A stretch of DNA of 64,000 nt from Dictyostelium firmibasis (taxonomy: Eukaryota; Evosea; Eumycetozoa; Dictyosteliales; Dictyosteliaceae), in NCBI GenBank assembly GCA_036169595.1, contig CM069768.1, positions 3,900,001 through 3,964,000 of the forward strand, written 5' to 3'. Numbering within the stretch: position 1 is the stretch's first letter; every line of letters begins with the position of its first letter. The translations under genes were made by a program, and so were the position numbers. Shown in pieces: positions 12,283 through 25,055 of this stretch. The notes beneath the pieces were generated by a model. It was given only the letters and a program-made list of their open reading frames with translations. It ran no database searches and was not told the origin of the DNA.

Positions 12283-12888
12283 CTAATTAATATTAATTTT
12301 AATTGTATTTGAATAATCCGATTTCTTGTTGATTGTGATAGTTAATAAACCATTTTCAAATTGAGTATCGATTGAATTTAAATCCAATTGATATAAAACT
12401 TTTGTTAAATCTAAATATCTCTTAAAATTACCAAATGATCTCTCTGAAATAAACTTTTTATCAGTGGTTTTGGTTTTATTTTCATCTTGTTTATTTTCTG
12501 AGGTTGTAGCGGTTGTTGTTGACGATGGTTTTGGTTTAACATCTTCTTCAAATTCTTCAATTGATGGTTCATCTTCTTTGTTATTCAATGATGATAATTT
12601 TTCAAGTGATAATTGTTGTTGTTGTTGTTGTTGTTGTTTAAATGTATTCTTTTTCTTTTCGCCTTGAATAATGAGTATTGAATCTTTAATATTAATATCG
12701 ATATCATTCTTTGAAATACCTGCCAACTCTGTTTCAATGATTAATTTATCATTTGTCATCGTTACATCCATTGATGGTATTATGTTGATATTGTTTTTAT
12801 TAATTGAAAATTGTCTTTTACAACCTTCTAAATTATTAATATTATTATTATTATTAAGTGTATTTAAAATATCAAAGAGTGTTGCCAT
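12283..12888 (-). CDS. hspG-family small heat-shock protein (Hsp20)
   Basis: This single-exon gene encodes 201 residues. It belongs to the Dictyostelium hspG family of small heat-shock proteins, which act as ATP-independent chaperones. The alpha-crystallin domain is split. Residues about 38-80 ([21 protein letters not shown] and onward through IIQGEKKKN) supply the first strands. A Gln run and an acidic, Thr-rich insert follow, and residues about 148-190 ([21 protein letters not shown]) supply the C-terminal strands including the GLL motif. The start ATG follows a T/A-rich leader. A broken copy lies 6 kb away on the same strand. I cannot tell which hspG number it is. Confidence 0.88.
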   Translation of the reverse strand: MATLFDILNTLNNNNNINNLEGCKRQFSINKNNINIIPSMDVTMTNDKLIIETELAGISKNDIDINIKDSILIIQGEKKKNTFKQQQQQQQQLSLEKLSSLNNKEDEPSIEEFEEDVKPKPSSTTTATTSENKQDENKTKTTDKKFISERSFGNFKRYLDLTKVLYQLDLNSIDTQFENGLLTITINKKSDYSNTIKININ

Positions 12889-13503
12889 TTCTATATTATT
12901 ATTTATTTATTTATTTTATTTATTTATTTATTTATTAATTAATGTGTTTGTTTTGTTTTTGTTTTAATGAAGAAAAAAGAAATGAATTGAAACTATTTAT
13001 ATTATTTTTTTTTTTTTTTTTTTTTATTTCAAAAATTCTTTTGTACTTTATTAAGTTATGATTCATCGTGACATGGGAATTTAATATACTATTTTCCACG
13101 AAGATTTTATGAATCATTGTTTTTATACTTTGTTTAGGTTTTCTTTGATTTTTTTTTTGAAAATAAATGAAAAAAAATTGAAAAATAGGCGAAATCTAAA
13201 GTAAATAATTAAAAAAAAAATAAAAATAAAAATAAAAAAATTAAAAAAAAAAATAAAAAAATAAAAAATAAAAAAAAAATAAAAAATAAAAAAAAAATTC
13301 TAAAGTGGAGGGGATAAAAAAAAAATAATAATAAAAAAGATAATAAAAAAAAAAAAAAAAATTCAGTGTATTAAATAAATTTTATATTATGCAGAAAAGT
13401 TTACAATTTTTTTATTTATTCTTAACTCTTCTATATTTAATTGTATATGTGAAAATTAAATTATCTTTTTGAAGGGAAAATCTTTCAACTAATTAATTAT
13501 GAG

Positions 13504-13538
<35 letters not shown>

Positions 13539-14879
13539 AATTAATGTTTGAAATTCAACAAAAAAAAAAAAAATAATGATCATTTTTTATTTTTTTTTTT
13601 TAAAAAAATTATTTTTTTTTAATATGTTTTCAGCGAAAAACATTCGAAAGAATTTAAGAACTCTGCAAATTTTATTTTAATTTTTTTTTTTTTTTTATAT
13701 TTTTTTTAAAAATTTTTAAAATTTTTTTTTTTTTCCAATTTTCTTAAAATTAAAAAAAAAAAAAAATTTTAATTTATTTTTATTTTCACATCTACTGTAT
13801 ATACACACAAAAAAGGTAACAATCTATTTATATATGTTTGTTTTGTTTTGTTTTGTTTTGTTTTTTTCAACACACAAAAAAATAATTAAAATTTTAAAAT
13901 AATAATTTATAAAAATTAATAAAATTTTATGTGGTGTGTGTGTGTATGTTTTTAATTTGAATAATAATAATAATAATTATTATATTTTTTTTTTCAATTT
14001 TTTTATTTTTATTATTTTTAAAAAAAAAAATTTTAATAATACACACTTATTATTTTTTTAAAAATTTATTTTTTAATTTTTTTTTTTTTTCATCACTATT
14101 TTTTTATAAAGTTTCTTTGATAATAATAATAATAATTTATAAATATATAAATATACATAAAAATATATCTAAATTTTTTTTTTTTTTTTTTTTTATTATT
14201 TTAAACAGTAGTGGGTATTATTTCTTTTTTATTGTATTATTTATTTATTTGTTTTTTTTTTTTTTTTATATTAATTTTTAAAAAATAAATTTTGTCATGT
14301 TTTATTATTCGTATTCTTTTTTGTTATTTTTTTATTCTTTAGTATATTTTATTTTATTTTATTTTTTATTTTTTATTGTATAACTGCGACAGGTAAACCA
14401 ACAAACACAAAAATTAGCAAGATCTAGATAAGAAGTTAAAGAACACCGGTCGTTGTGTAACTGTTTTTTTTTTTTATTTTTTTTTTATTTTTTTTTTAAA
14501 ATTTTTATTAATTTTAATTTTTTTAAAATTTTTTTTTTAAAGTTTTTTTTAATATATAAGTTTTTTTTTAAAAAAATTTTATTTTTATTTTCATTTAACT
14601 ACTTTATAAACACATACTAATTTTTTTTTTTTTTTTTTTTTTTTACTTCCCAAAGTTTAAAATTTTCAAAAAAAAATTTTTTTTCAATTACCATCAACTT
14701 CAAAAAATTTTCGTTTAAATATTTTTTTATCTTCTTGCGCCACTTCTGTACAATATTATTCATTCACACATTAAATAGTTTTTTCATATAAAATTTTATA
14801 CATATCTTTCTTTTTTTTTAAAAAAAAAATAAATTCACTCAAATATATATAACAAACAAATACTCATATAATAAATAAA
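12889..14879. other. Two-kilobase AT-rich spacer
   Basis: Homopolymer runs dominate. An upstream motif shared with the hspG pseudogene lies at 13102-13124 and is probably ancestral promoter sequence. Bases 14375-14465 are a short less AT-rich island (with a GCGACAGG and a CACCGGTCGTTG segment) of unknown meaning. I found no clear heat-shock element and no further gene. The 3' part is the promoter and leader of the A20/AN1 gene. Confidence 0.5.
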
Positions 14880-15383
14880 ATGGACTCTGGCGACTCAAAT
14901 ACCACACAACAACCAAATACCCCAACCCCTTGCTCAAAAGGATGTGGATTTTTTGGAAATCCACTTACAGAGAATATGTGTTCGAAATGTTTTCGTAACA
15001 AAAAAGAAGAAACAGTCCCAAACAATGACAATAATATAAATAGCACAAATAGTACCAATAAAAAAGATATTGAAATAAATAAACAAACAACCAATGCAGT
15101 TGTCGAAACTGCCAAACTTGCAGAAGTTGAGGAACCAACAACAACAGCTGAGGAGGAGAAGGAGAAGGATACCAAAAAAGTTCAAACCGATACTACCAAA
15201 TGTTTTAGTTGTAATAAAAAAGTTGGTTTATTAGGTTTCAAGTGTCGTTGTAGTTTTGTTTATTGTTCCACTCATAGATACTCAAACAAACACGATTGCT
15301 CTTTCGACTATAAATCCGCTGGTAAAGAACAACTCGCTAAAGATAATCCCACAGTTATGGCCAGTAAAATTAATAAAATCTAA
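14880..15383 (+). CDS. A20/AN1 zinc-finger protein (ZFAND5/6-like, plant SAP-like)
   Basis: This single-exon gene encodes 167 residues. An N-terminal A20-type finger (residues about 18-40, CSKGCGFFGNPLTENMCSKC, spacing C-x4-C-x11-C-x2-C) is followed by an acidic Thr/Glu/Lys linker. A C-terminal AN1 finger (about residues 108-150, with CFSCNKKVGLLGFKCRC and the YCSTHRYSNKHDC His/Cys ligands) completes the ZFAND5/6 architecture. Such proteins bind ubiquitin through A20 and link ubiquitylated cargo to stress responses and the proteasome. All ligands are present. The ATG follows an A-rich leader (AATAAA). Confidence 0.92.
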   Translation: MDSGDSNTTQQPNTPTPCSKGCGFFGNPLTENMCSKCFRNKKEETVPNNDNNINSTNSTNKKDIEINKQTTNAVVETAKLAEVEEPTTTAEEEKEKDTKKVQTDTTKCFSCNKKVGLLGFKCRCSFVYCSTHRYSNKHDCSFDYKSAGKEQLAKDNPTVMASKINKI

Positions 15384-16538
15384 ATAAAAGCAAATCATTC
15401 AATGATTTGCTATTATTAATAATTTTTTTTCTCTGTCACCAAAATGTTAATAATTAATTACAATAACTCCTTTCCCTTTTTTACAACAATAAACAATAAC
15501 CAATAACCAATAACCAATAACAATAATGATATAATAGCAGCAATCCATAAAATAATTTTCTAATTTAAAATAATTTTAATTTCATTTTATGTTTTAAATA
15601 AACGATGATGGTCTCAATAGGAAAAAAAAAAAAAAAAAAAAAAAAAAAACTATGTTTGCAAACTTTCTTTTTAATTTTTTTGAGAATTTTTTTCTAATTT
15701 TTTTTTTTTTTTTGCCACATCCAAATACCAAGGGTAATTAAATAGTTTCAATATGAAAATGGGATTATTCAACAGGTGTAATGGCTTGATTTATAAAAAA
15801 TAGCAAAAAATAAAAACCTTTTGTTTAAAAATGCCAAAAAAGGAAAAAAGGAAAAAATAAAAAAATAAAAAAATAAAAAAATAAAAAAAAAGAAAAAAAA
15901 TTAATAACAAACAATTTATTTTTTTTTTTTTTTTTTAATTTATTTAGCCATATATATATATAAGAGTTAAAAAGATTCCTCCAAAAATCGATGGCCCAAA
16001 ACAACATGGGATGATATTAAAGACGGTTTTAAGCAAGAAAAAAACAAGAGCACACATATATAAATCTTTTATTATTTATTTTATTTTTTTTTTTAAAATT
16101 TTTTTTATTTTATTTTATTTTACTTTATTTTATTTTGTTTTATTTTTTAGTTTTTTTTTTTTTTTTTTTTTTTAAGCTTAAATACGGACAAAGCATTAGA
16201 GTATATTCAGTGGCTTTTTTTTTTTATTTGAAAAAAAATTTTAAATAATTTTTTTTTAATTTTTTTTTTTTTTTTTTTTTTTTTCAATTAATTTTGATAC
16301 ACACACACATACACACACACACAAGGTATGCATCATCAGATGGCGGTTAACATGTTTGAATTAAATTTTATTTATTTTTAATTTTTTTTTAATTTTTTTT
16401 TTTTTTTTTTTTGAATAATAAACAATTGTTTTTTTCAATTTAATTTTCCCACCAAATAATTATTAATATAAATTAATTTTCATCCAATAAAAAATAAATA
16501 AATAAAAATAATAACAATAATAAATCAATTAACTAAAA
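15384..16538. other. AT-rich intergenic region
   Basis: This holds the 3' flank of the A20/AN1 gene, with a possible polyadenylation region near 15597, then poly-A and poly-T runs and a CA dinucleotide tract near 16300-16323. No gene, tRNA or convincing RNA fold is seen. The last 150 bp form the upstream region of the doublecortin gene. Confidence 0.55.
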
Positions 16539-17613
16539 ATGACATCCACCCCAGGTAAACCTAAAATGGAGAAATTTGGTCTTCAAACCGACAAATCTGC
16601 TCGTGTAATATTATTTAGAAATGGTGATAGATATCATGTTGAAGGAGTACAATGTATTGTTCATTCCTCTAAATTTAAAACATTTGATCAAGTATGTTTA
16701 TTTTTATTTTTTTTTATTAACTATTATTATTATTATTATTTTGATACTATTTTTTAAAAATAAAAAAAAATTTAAACTAATTTTTTTTTTTTTTTTTTTT
16801 ATAAAATAATTTATCGAAATTTTTTTTCTCTGAAAAAAAAAAAATTATTATCAATCCAAGTTAAAATTAGAATTTTCAAAAAAAGTTGGATTATTTACAG
16901 GAAATGTTCAAAAAGTTTATTCGATGGACAAAAAAAGAATTCAAGATGTAAATGAATTTATTGATGGACATCATTATATTTGTTGTGGTGCAGAACCATT
17001 GAATACAGAAGTAATACCAAAAGGTATTCAAGATATATTTGGCAAAGCAGAGGTTAGTAATAATGAAGATGGTGAACCAAAATCATCAAGCAAACCATTT
17101 GTTAGTAGTGTACCACCACCACCACCACCACCACCATCATCATCAACAACAACACCATCACTATCAACATCACCATCAGTTTCATCGCAACCACCAAAAA
17201 AACCAGTTGTATCAGCATATAAAGAGAGTGCAGTTCATTCAATCGATAAGTTTTCAGTTCAAACTGAGAAGGCAAAAGTTATAATGTGTTTTAGAAATGG
17301 TGATAAACATCATTCAGGTGAACGTGCAACAGTACACTCTACTAAATTTAAAACCTATGATCAATTAAAAGAACAACTTTCAAAACAAGTTAAACTACCA
17401 ACTGGCCCAGTTAGAAAATTATATTTACCATCTGGTAAACTCATTAAAACAATGGAGGAAATTATTGATGGTGAATATTATGTTTGTGCAGGTGGTGAAA
17501 CTTTAAGTCAAGAATTCTCTCCAACTTTATTAGAACATATTAAACAAAAGAAATTACAAGAACAACAACAATCCTTAGAACAACAAAAACCACAAGAACA
17601 AGAAATGTTTTAA
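16539..17613 (+). CDS. Doublecortin-domain protein with two DCX repeats
   Basis: Exons 16539-16691 and 16861-17613 join in phase 0 (GTATGT donor, CAAG acceptor) and encode 301 residues. Domain 1 (about residues 20-100) runs from ARVILFRNGDRYHVEG through FKTFDQLKLEFSKKVGLFTG to VNEFIDGHHYICCG. Domain 2 (about 155-245) repeats the same pattern with AKVIMCFRNGDKHHSGE, YDQLKEQLSKQVKLPTGPVR and DGEYYVCAGGE. A poly-Pro and Ser/Thr linker separates them and a Gln-rich tail follows. Tandem DCX domains bind microtubules and stabilise them, so a microtubule-associated role is likely. The missing start of domain 1 is restored only by splicing, which supports the intron. Confidence 0.92.
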
Positions 17614-17733
17614 AAAGAAAAAAATTGTAAAAATAAAAAATAAAAAACTTATTTGTAGAATTAGAGGAAAAAAAAAATTGTGCTCAAATGATTGATTCTT
17701 ATTTTTTTTAAATAAAAAGATTATTTATTATTT

Positions 17734-18717
17734 CTATTCACAATTGTGATAGTTTGAAGGATTGAAAATAATTTTAGGTTGATTGGAAGTTGAGGATGGT
17801 GATGATGAAGAACTCGGCAATTTAATTGATTTAATAGTACCATCATTTGTAGAGAAATAAATTTTACCATTTACTTGAACCATTGAAATAACATTTTCAT
17901 TAGAAATCAATTGAATAGTTTTACCACCACTCTTTGAGAAACCTTTAATTCCACTTGAATAAGAAAAATACATCATATCTTCATATACTAAGAAATCGGT
18001 TGTTGATTTAGCATTTTCATCATTACCAATTAATTCCAATTGATCTTTGGTACAATTGATACAATTAATATTACCTTTCAAGAATGTACCTTGATAAGTT
18101 GACATATAAATAATTGTCTTGTTTTCATTATCAAATGATAATCCATTAATGATTTGATCTTTATATAATTGGATTGATTGTTGAGAATCTGAAACATCTT
18201 CAGGTAGTTTATTTAATCTAAATATACCATATGCACCATAAATAAAGGTATTTCCATTAACTGTTGGAACAAATGGTGTATTATGAATATTAAAAACTTT
18301 TTTCAATGATGATGATGATGATGATGATGGTTTTAATATGCTGAATAATGGTTGACCAGCATTATTCATTCTAAAATAATATATATTTGATTTTGGTAAA
18401 TAACCAAAGAAAAGATTTATTGACATTGAATTACTACCACCATTCAAAACTTCACCATTAATATCTAATTTTCTTGAAATTTGACTACCACCTAATCCAA
18501 AAATTGGAATTTTATAAACACCAGAAACATATACTTGACTTTCATTCTTTGGGTCCGATGGTTTGCCTGCTATTAAAATATTACCCATACCATCATTTGA
18601 AATACCTGGGTAAACTTTAAAATTACACTTCTCTTTCTTATTTGATCTAGCTTCTGAAAATCCAATTACAATATTAAAAATTGTAAAAATTATTAATAAA
18701 AATTTTAAAAGTTTCAT
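17734..18717 (-). CDS. Predicted secreted protein, unknown function
   Basis: This single-exon gene encodes 327 residues. It starts with a clear signal peptide (MKLLKFLLIIFTIFNIVIGF, likely cleaved near residue 23). The mature part has short repeated beta-like phrases such as GNILIAGKP, QVYVSGVYKIP, NTFIYGAYGIFRLN, KTIIYMSTYQGTFLKG and GKIYFSTNDGTIKSI, about 40-50 residues apart. These suggest a beta-propeller, although I cannot assign a family. A CxxC pair (NCINCTK) and two Ser runs are present. There is no membrane anchor or ER-retention signal. It ends 120 bp from the 3' end of the doublecortin gene, so the two are convergent. Confidence 0.75.
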   Translation of the reverse strand: MKLLKFLLIIFTIFNIVIGFSEARSNKKEKCNFKVYPGISNDGMGNILIAGKPSDPKNESQVYVSGVYKIPIFGLGGSQISRKLDINGEVLNGGSNSMSINLFFGYLPKSNIYYFRMNNAGQPLFSILKPSSSSSSSLKKVFNIHNTPFVPTVNGNTFIYGAYGIFRLNKLPEDVSDSQQSIQLYKDQIINGLSFDNENKTIIYMSTYQGTFLKGNINCINCTKDQLELIGNDENAKSTTDFLVYEDMMYFSYSSGIKGFSKSGGKTIQLISNENVISMVQVNGKIYFSTNDGTIKSIKLPSSSSSPSSTSNQPKIIFNPSNYHNCE

Positions 18718-19136
18718 TATTAATATTAAATATATATATTTGTTTAAAATTTAATATTTAAATAAAAAATAAAAAAAAAACCTATTTTATAACCTTTTTT
18801 TTTTTTTTTAAATTTTTTTATTATTTTTTATAGATGATTTATGTCACCACATCACAACATAAAATGAAGAACATAAAGAGCATCAATAAAATATAGTAAT
18901 TACAATACAACAATTATAATAAAAAAAAAGTTTTAAATTTAAAAAATATATATAGATATTAATTCATTGATTTATATTATTATTACTATTATTATTATTA
19001 TTATTAATTAATATTAATTATTAGTTATAAATTATTTGAAAAAAAAATAATTATTTTATCTTTTATTTTTTTATATTTTTTTTTTTATTAATTAAATAAA
19101 AAAATTTTAAAAAAAAATAAATTTTATTATGTACTA
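18718..19136. other. Spacer between two minus-strand genes
   Basis: This AT-rich spacer holds the upstream region of the secreted-protein gene and the 3' flank of the NRAMP gene. A TTA trinucleotide tract lies near 18976-19008. Nothing else is recognised. Confidence 0.6.
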
Positions 19137-20876
19137 TTAATTAATATTATTATAGGACTGATTTGAATTAAATAAATTTTTAATTTTTTTAGTTATTGAT
19201 TTGAAATTTTCATGACCAATTGATAAATAAACTATGAAAATGAAATAGAAAAAGAAAGAGATTGCAACGATAGAAACCATCCAATTGGATTCAGAGATTT
19301 GCATTGAAAATGTAACGATTAAATAAATGTTGATAGCAATGATTAGGAGAGATAAAAATCTAACGAATTGATTATTTAACCAATGATTCTTAAATTTTGA
19401 ACCCATAATTTTCTCAGAGCTAGTGAATAATAATACTGGTACAACTGCAAATGGTAATTGAATACTTTGCAAAATATTTAACCATTGATCCAATGAGTCC
19501 AAATGAGAGGTTGATAGAATTGCCACGACCATAGCGGGAATAATTGCGGTACAACGTGTAATCAACAATCTTTTCCATGGCGCAATCTTTAACTTTAAGA
19601 AACCTTCCATTACAAACTGACCACTATAGGTACCGGTCATTGTTGAACATTGACCAGCACTAAACAAACCTATTGCCCAAATGTATTTGGCAACCTTGCC
19701 ATACTTTTCCATTAGGAAATCGGCTGCAGATGACAAACCAATCTCTTCGACATTTCCATAGAATCCCTTTGCAAATACAGATACCAATAGTAAATTAATA
19801 ATGAAAGAAATGATCAAAGCGAATGCAGACTCTAAACGATTGTATTTGTTTGCTATCTTTACTTGACTTTCACTCTTTCTATCGATCTCTCTAGATTGTA
19901 CCAAGGCACTATGTAAATAAATATTATGGGGCATAACAACTGCACCCAAAATACCAACTGCTTGTGAAATGTTACCCTTTGAACATAATGGAATGAATAC
20001 ACCCTTTACTACTTCAATTTGATCTGGTTTACTAATAACATATTCTACGCCAAATGAAATTGCCATAATGGCAATCAATGAACAAAAGAATGCCTCTAAC
20101 TTTCTAATGCCATATTTTTCTAAAAATAAAAATGTGAATGTATCTGCTGCTGTAAATAATACACCTGCCCATAGTGGTATATGGCCATTAGAAAGAATCT
20201 GCAATGCGATGGCTGTACCAATAACCTCTTGAATATCACTTCCGATAATGGCTAACTCTGTCATTAACCATAACAATAGTCTTGGTGCTTTTGGGTATTG
20301 TTCTCTGCAATGCTCTGCTAAATGTTTACCTGTCACAACTCCTAATCTAGAGGCTAGCATTTGTAACCAAAATCCAATAACTGTAGACCAAAACAATACC
20401 CATAATAATTGATATCCCGCCATTGCTCCCGCTTGAATATCACTCTCTAAATTACCAGGATCTAAATATGCAATACTCATTAAAAATCCTGGTCCTGTAA
20501 ATGCCCATAATGTTTTAAAATTTATCCATTTCTTAATTTTTTTTTAAAAAAAAAAAAAAGTTAACATTTATATATATATTTTTTTTTTAATAAACTTATT
20601 ACTTACAGAGTCTGGTTTATCAATATTTGGTATTTTGACTAAATATGATTTATTTTTTTGTTCTAAATCTTCTATTGGAATACCACTCTCTATAATTAAT
20701 GGGTTTTCTTCATCACCATTATTATTATTATTGTTATTATTATTGTTATTATTATTATTATTATTGTTATTGTTATTATTATTATTATTATTATTATTAA
20801 TATTATTATTATTGTTATTATCGTTTATATTATTTACTAGAGGAGTAGTTTCCTCATTTTCGATTCTGGGTGTCAT
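19137..20876 (-). CDS. nramp1: NRAMP divalent-metal transporter
   Basis: Exons 20876-20607 and 20531-19137 join in phase 0 (GTAAGT donor) and encode 554 residues. The protein is a proton-coupled Fe/Mn transporter. In Dictyostelium the Nramp1 protein acts on phagosomes and macropinosomes and affects resistance to intracellular bacteria. Metal-site motifs are intact: DPGNLES in TM1 and MPHNIYLHSALVQSRE in TM6. The TM2-TM4 region (LGVVTGKHLAEHC, ELAIIGSDIQEVIGTAIA) is very close to mammalian NRAMP1/2 rather than to the prokaryote/plant-like NrampB. The N-terminal cytosolic tail carries a long Asn run and a TTPLV acidic-type sorting-like sequence. The start is the first in-frame ATG; codons upstream stay open but contain no ATG. 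Confidence 0.88.
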
Positions 20877-22099
20877 ATTTTTATTACTTTCGTTTTTTTC
20901 GGTATTTAGTTCAATTAATTCAAACTCTTTCAAAATAATTGATGCCTCGGGGCTATATTTATTATTTTGGGTATCTATTTTTAAATGAAAAGGAATTATA
21001 TTTATTAGTTTATTATTTTATTAAATAATAAATAAATAAAATATAAAAAAAAAAAAAATTTTAAAAAAAAAAATGAAAAAAAATTATAAAATCTGTTAAA
21101 TGTTATAAAATAAAAAACCAATTAAAGAGTTGATATTATATTATAAAAGAATAAAAAAATAAAAGGATAAAGATAATATGAAAAAGGAAATAAAATAAAA
21201 AATTTTAAAAAAATAATTAAGTGTGGTATTAATAATTAAAATATTTTTAAAAATTATCACTTTCTTCCAAACAAGTTTTATTTGTTTTTTTTTTTTTTTT
21301 TTTTTTTTTTATCCATTTGGAAGTTTGTATACATAATATTTTTTTTAATATTTCATTTGTTTTGTGTTGAAAAATAAAAAAAAAAAAAATAAAAAAAAAA
21401 ACTCGTTTTTTTATCCTTTTAAAAGATAATAGGTTTTTGTGTTTAAAATTACAATTGTGTGTTTTAACTTACATCAACATAAAAGAATTTATGTTTTACT
21501 TAATAAAAGAAAAATAAAAATTAAAAAAAAATAAAAAAAAAATTTATTCAAATCTCTAAAACAAAAAAAAATAAAAAAAAAAATAAAAAAAAAAATAAAA
21601 AATTATAAAAAAAAAAAAAAAAAATAGAATTTTTTCACTTCCTGCTGATATTTTGGCATTGCGCTCATTCCACAAGATTAAGATGATTCGAAAGAGAACC
21701 CCCCTAATTGAATCCTGGTTAAAAATATAAATCAATATTTTTTTTTTTTTTGATATTTCCCACCGAACCCACTTCGTATATTCTTTCGATTACTTTAATA
21801 GGATAATTATTGCGTAATGCTTAAGATTAAGGTTGTAATGGAATAAAAAAAAAAACTAAGGCAGAAATGGAATTAATTTAGAATTTTAGGGTTAATAAAT
21901 TTTCTTCTATTTTTATTTATTTTTTTTTCGTCGATAATTCAAAATATCAAAAAAAAAATAAAAATGAAATGAAATTAATCGAAATGAAATTTTTTTAAAC
22001 TCATATTCATTAAAATAAATAAATAGTTAAATTAAATAATTTTTTTATTTTATTTTTATCTTTTTTTTTTTATTTTTATCTTTTTTTTTTTTTTTTTTT
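20877..22099. other. Spacer upstream of nramp1
   Basis: About 1.2 kb is mostly A and T runs. A less AT-rich patch near 21640-21880 (a GCTGATATTTTGGCATTGCG segment and neighbours) shows no reading frame I recognise. It is the divergent side of nramp1 and the 3' flank of the SSXT-Myb gene. No gene is called. Confidence 0.5.
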
Positions 22100-22316
22100 T
22101 TATACGTCTGGGGAAGGGATCGATGGGTTTTCATCAAAATTATTGCCCTCAATAGATAGACCTAAATTATTATTATTATTGCCATTATTAACAGGTGATC
22201 CAAATAACCCCATTCCAATCTCGTCATTTATTCCACTATTTGTATCAAACACGTTATTGAATTCATTATTATTATTTTCATTATTACTATTATTATTATT
22301 ATTACTATTATTATTT

Positions 22317-22366
<50 letters not shown>

Positions 22367-22379
22367 TTCATTATTATTA

Positions 22380-22416
<37 letters not shown>

Positions 22417-22552
22417 CATTATTATCATTATTATTTTTATTATTATTATTATTGCTATTGTTATTATTATCATTATCATTATCATTGTTGTTATTATCAT
22501 TATCATTATTAGTATTATTATTATTATTATTATTATTACTATTAGTAGTAGT

Positions 22553-22587
<35 letters not shown>

Positions 22588-25019
22588 GATCGTTATTATT
22601 GTTGACATTTTCTAAACTATTATTATCATTATTTGGAGGTGTAGTTTGAAATTGTTGAAATTTTTGTTGATCTTGTGGTTGTTGAAACTGTTGTTGTAAA
22701 GCTAATTGTTGTTCATTTGTAAATTGTGGTTGTTCTAAAGGTTGTTGTTGTGGAGTACCAACGGGTTGTTGTGGAGTACCAACAATTGGTAATTGTTGTT
22801 GTGGAGTGCTAACTTGAGTTGGTGGTTGAGATGAAGATGTAGAGGTTGCAGTGGTTGTTGCAGCTTCAGCTTTCTTTTGATTTTTTAAATAAGTATTTAC
22901 ATGGGTTCTAACTTGATGATGATTTCTAGTTTGAACGAATTTAGCTATGGCATGATATTCTTTGGCTCCATATTGTTGAACCGCTTCCAAGAATTTATTA
23001 TGTTCATCGGCTGTCCAATGAGATGTTTTCTCTTTATTTGCTTTTTTATCTTTTTTGTCTTTTTTATCTTTTTTAGATTCTTTTTCATCGTCATCTTTAT
23101 CTTTATCTTTTTTATCTTTTTTCTTTTCTTTCTCTTCTTTACCCATCGATGATGTGGTGGTGTTGGAATTGGACATATTTAAATTGGTACTAATTGGTGA
23201 AGTTGGTGAGATTGATGATAAAGCTGTTGTTGGTATACCATTAATCATCATTCCTTGATTGATTGGACTAGTTACACCATTCATTACTGCTGACATTGGT
23301 GATATCATTTCAAGTGATGGCGTAGGATTACCTACCATTCCCATTTGTTGTTGATGCATTTGTTGTATTTGATGTTGTTGTTGTTGTTGTTGTTGTGCTA
23401 TCATTTGATTTTGTTGTTCCAAGATAGAAACTAATTTTTGTTGTTGTCCTCTCAGTGTGAGTTGTTGATTATAATGATTTTGTTGAATTTGTTGATTATA
23501 GATTTGTTGTTGGGCAGGCGTTAAAGCCATATAATCCTTTGATTGTTTAATTTGATGTAATTGCAATTGCTGTTGAGTGACTTGTTGTTGCAGTTGCTGT
23601 TGGAATAACGTACCATGATAAGGTTGTGGTAAAAATCTAAGACTGTTGGCTTGAGCAATCTCATAACTGGCTATTTGATTTTGTAATCCTAGTAAAACAT
23701 TTGGATCGTAGGGTTCACTTTGCATCTTTTGTATACTTTGATTACATAAAATAATTTGTGAACTCAATGATACGACTTTATCATAAGTTTGTTGAAATTC
23801 TTGTTGAGTAATTGTTGGTTGTTGTGGTTGTTGTTGTGGTTGTTGTAGTGTTTGTGGTTGTTGCATACTTTGTGGCGTTTGTGGTTGAATACTTTGTTGT
23901 GGTGTTTGTGGTTGTTGAATACCTTGTTGTGGCGTTTGTGGTTGTTGAACATCAGTACTTTGTTGCAATGGATTTGGAACTTGTTGTTGCATATTTTGTT
24001 GTTGTAGTAATGCTTGCTGTTGTTTTAATACTGAGTGTTGTTGTACTAGATTTTGTTGTTGTTGTACTAGATTTTGTTGTTGTTGTTGTAGGTCTATGTA
24101 AAGCTTTTGATATTTCGAAACCTCAGCTTGTGGAACTTGTTGATTTTTTTTTTGATATCCTTGAACTTGATCTTTAGCCTGTGTTAATGAATGTGTTAAT
24201 TGTTGAATTGCATTTTGAATATTTTGAATGTTTTGCATGGTTTGAATCGATGATCCAGACGAATTCAACGATTGTGATGGTGATTGAATAGATTGTTGGT
24301 TTGGAATTGGTGATACTACACCACCACTAGCCCCAATTATATTGGTATTGGTATTGGTATTGGCATTGGTATTGGTATTAGTATTGGTATTGGTATTAGT
24401 ATTGGTATTGGTATTGGCATTGGTGTTGGTATTGGTATTAGTAGTGGTAGTAGCATTGGTATTTACTACTGAGGGTGTTGATGGAGTTGAAGGATTGTTT
24501 TGAGTAGGTGATGATTTTGCAATTTGTGGACTGTTTGGTGATAGAAATTGTCCTTGTTGTCCTTGACTATTATTGAAATTATTGTTATTTGGAGATGGAG
24601 ATGAAATTGAATGTTGAGTTGGTGGTGTATTAACTGATTGTAGTTGTTGTAATGCTTGTTGTTGTTTCTGTTGTTGATGTTTTTTAATTTATTGTTAGTA
24701 TTATGATATTTCTATTTCTTTCTGTTTTGTTTTATTTTATTTTATTTTATTTTATTTTATTTTATTTTATTTTATTTTATTTTATTTTATTTTATTTTAT
24801 TTTATTTTATTTTATTTTATTTTATTACTCACATGATAGTTTTGTTGATGGTCAGCTAGTGGAGCCAATAATAAAAGATTACTATGTAGTCTTTTTTGAA
24901 ATTGTTCACACTCTGATAGTTTACCTAAGTTTTGTTTTTCCCATATAGTTTGGATAATATGTCTGTTTTCTTCAATTTTCTACATATATAAATAGATTCA
25001 ATTAATATATGTTAATTTG

Positions 25020-25055
<36 letters not shown>

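Noticed and set aside
13020-13050. Heat-shock element upstream of the hspG gene
   Set aside because: TTC and GAA triplets are present but no alternating nTTCnnGAAn spacing is found.
14375-14465. Small less AT-rich island as a tRNA or class I RNA
   Set aside because: No cloverleaf and no conserved class I motif can be found.
22143-22608. Leu-rich, Ile-rich and Val-rich frames opposite Asn and Gln codon runs (also at 27.3, 28.0 and 58.7 kb)
   Set aside because: These are shadow translations of AAT and CAA repeats.
24730-24826. TTTTA array as a CRISPR-like or satellite structure
   Set aside because: Units are five bases without spacers; it is an intronic microsatellite.
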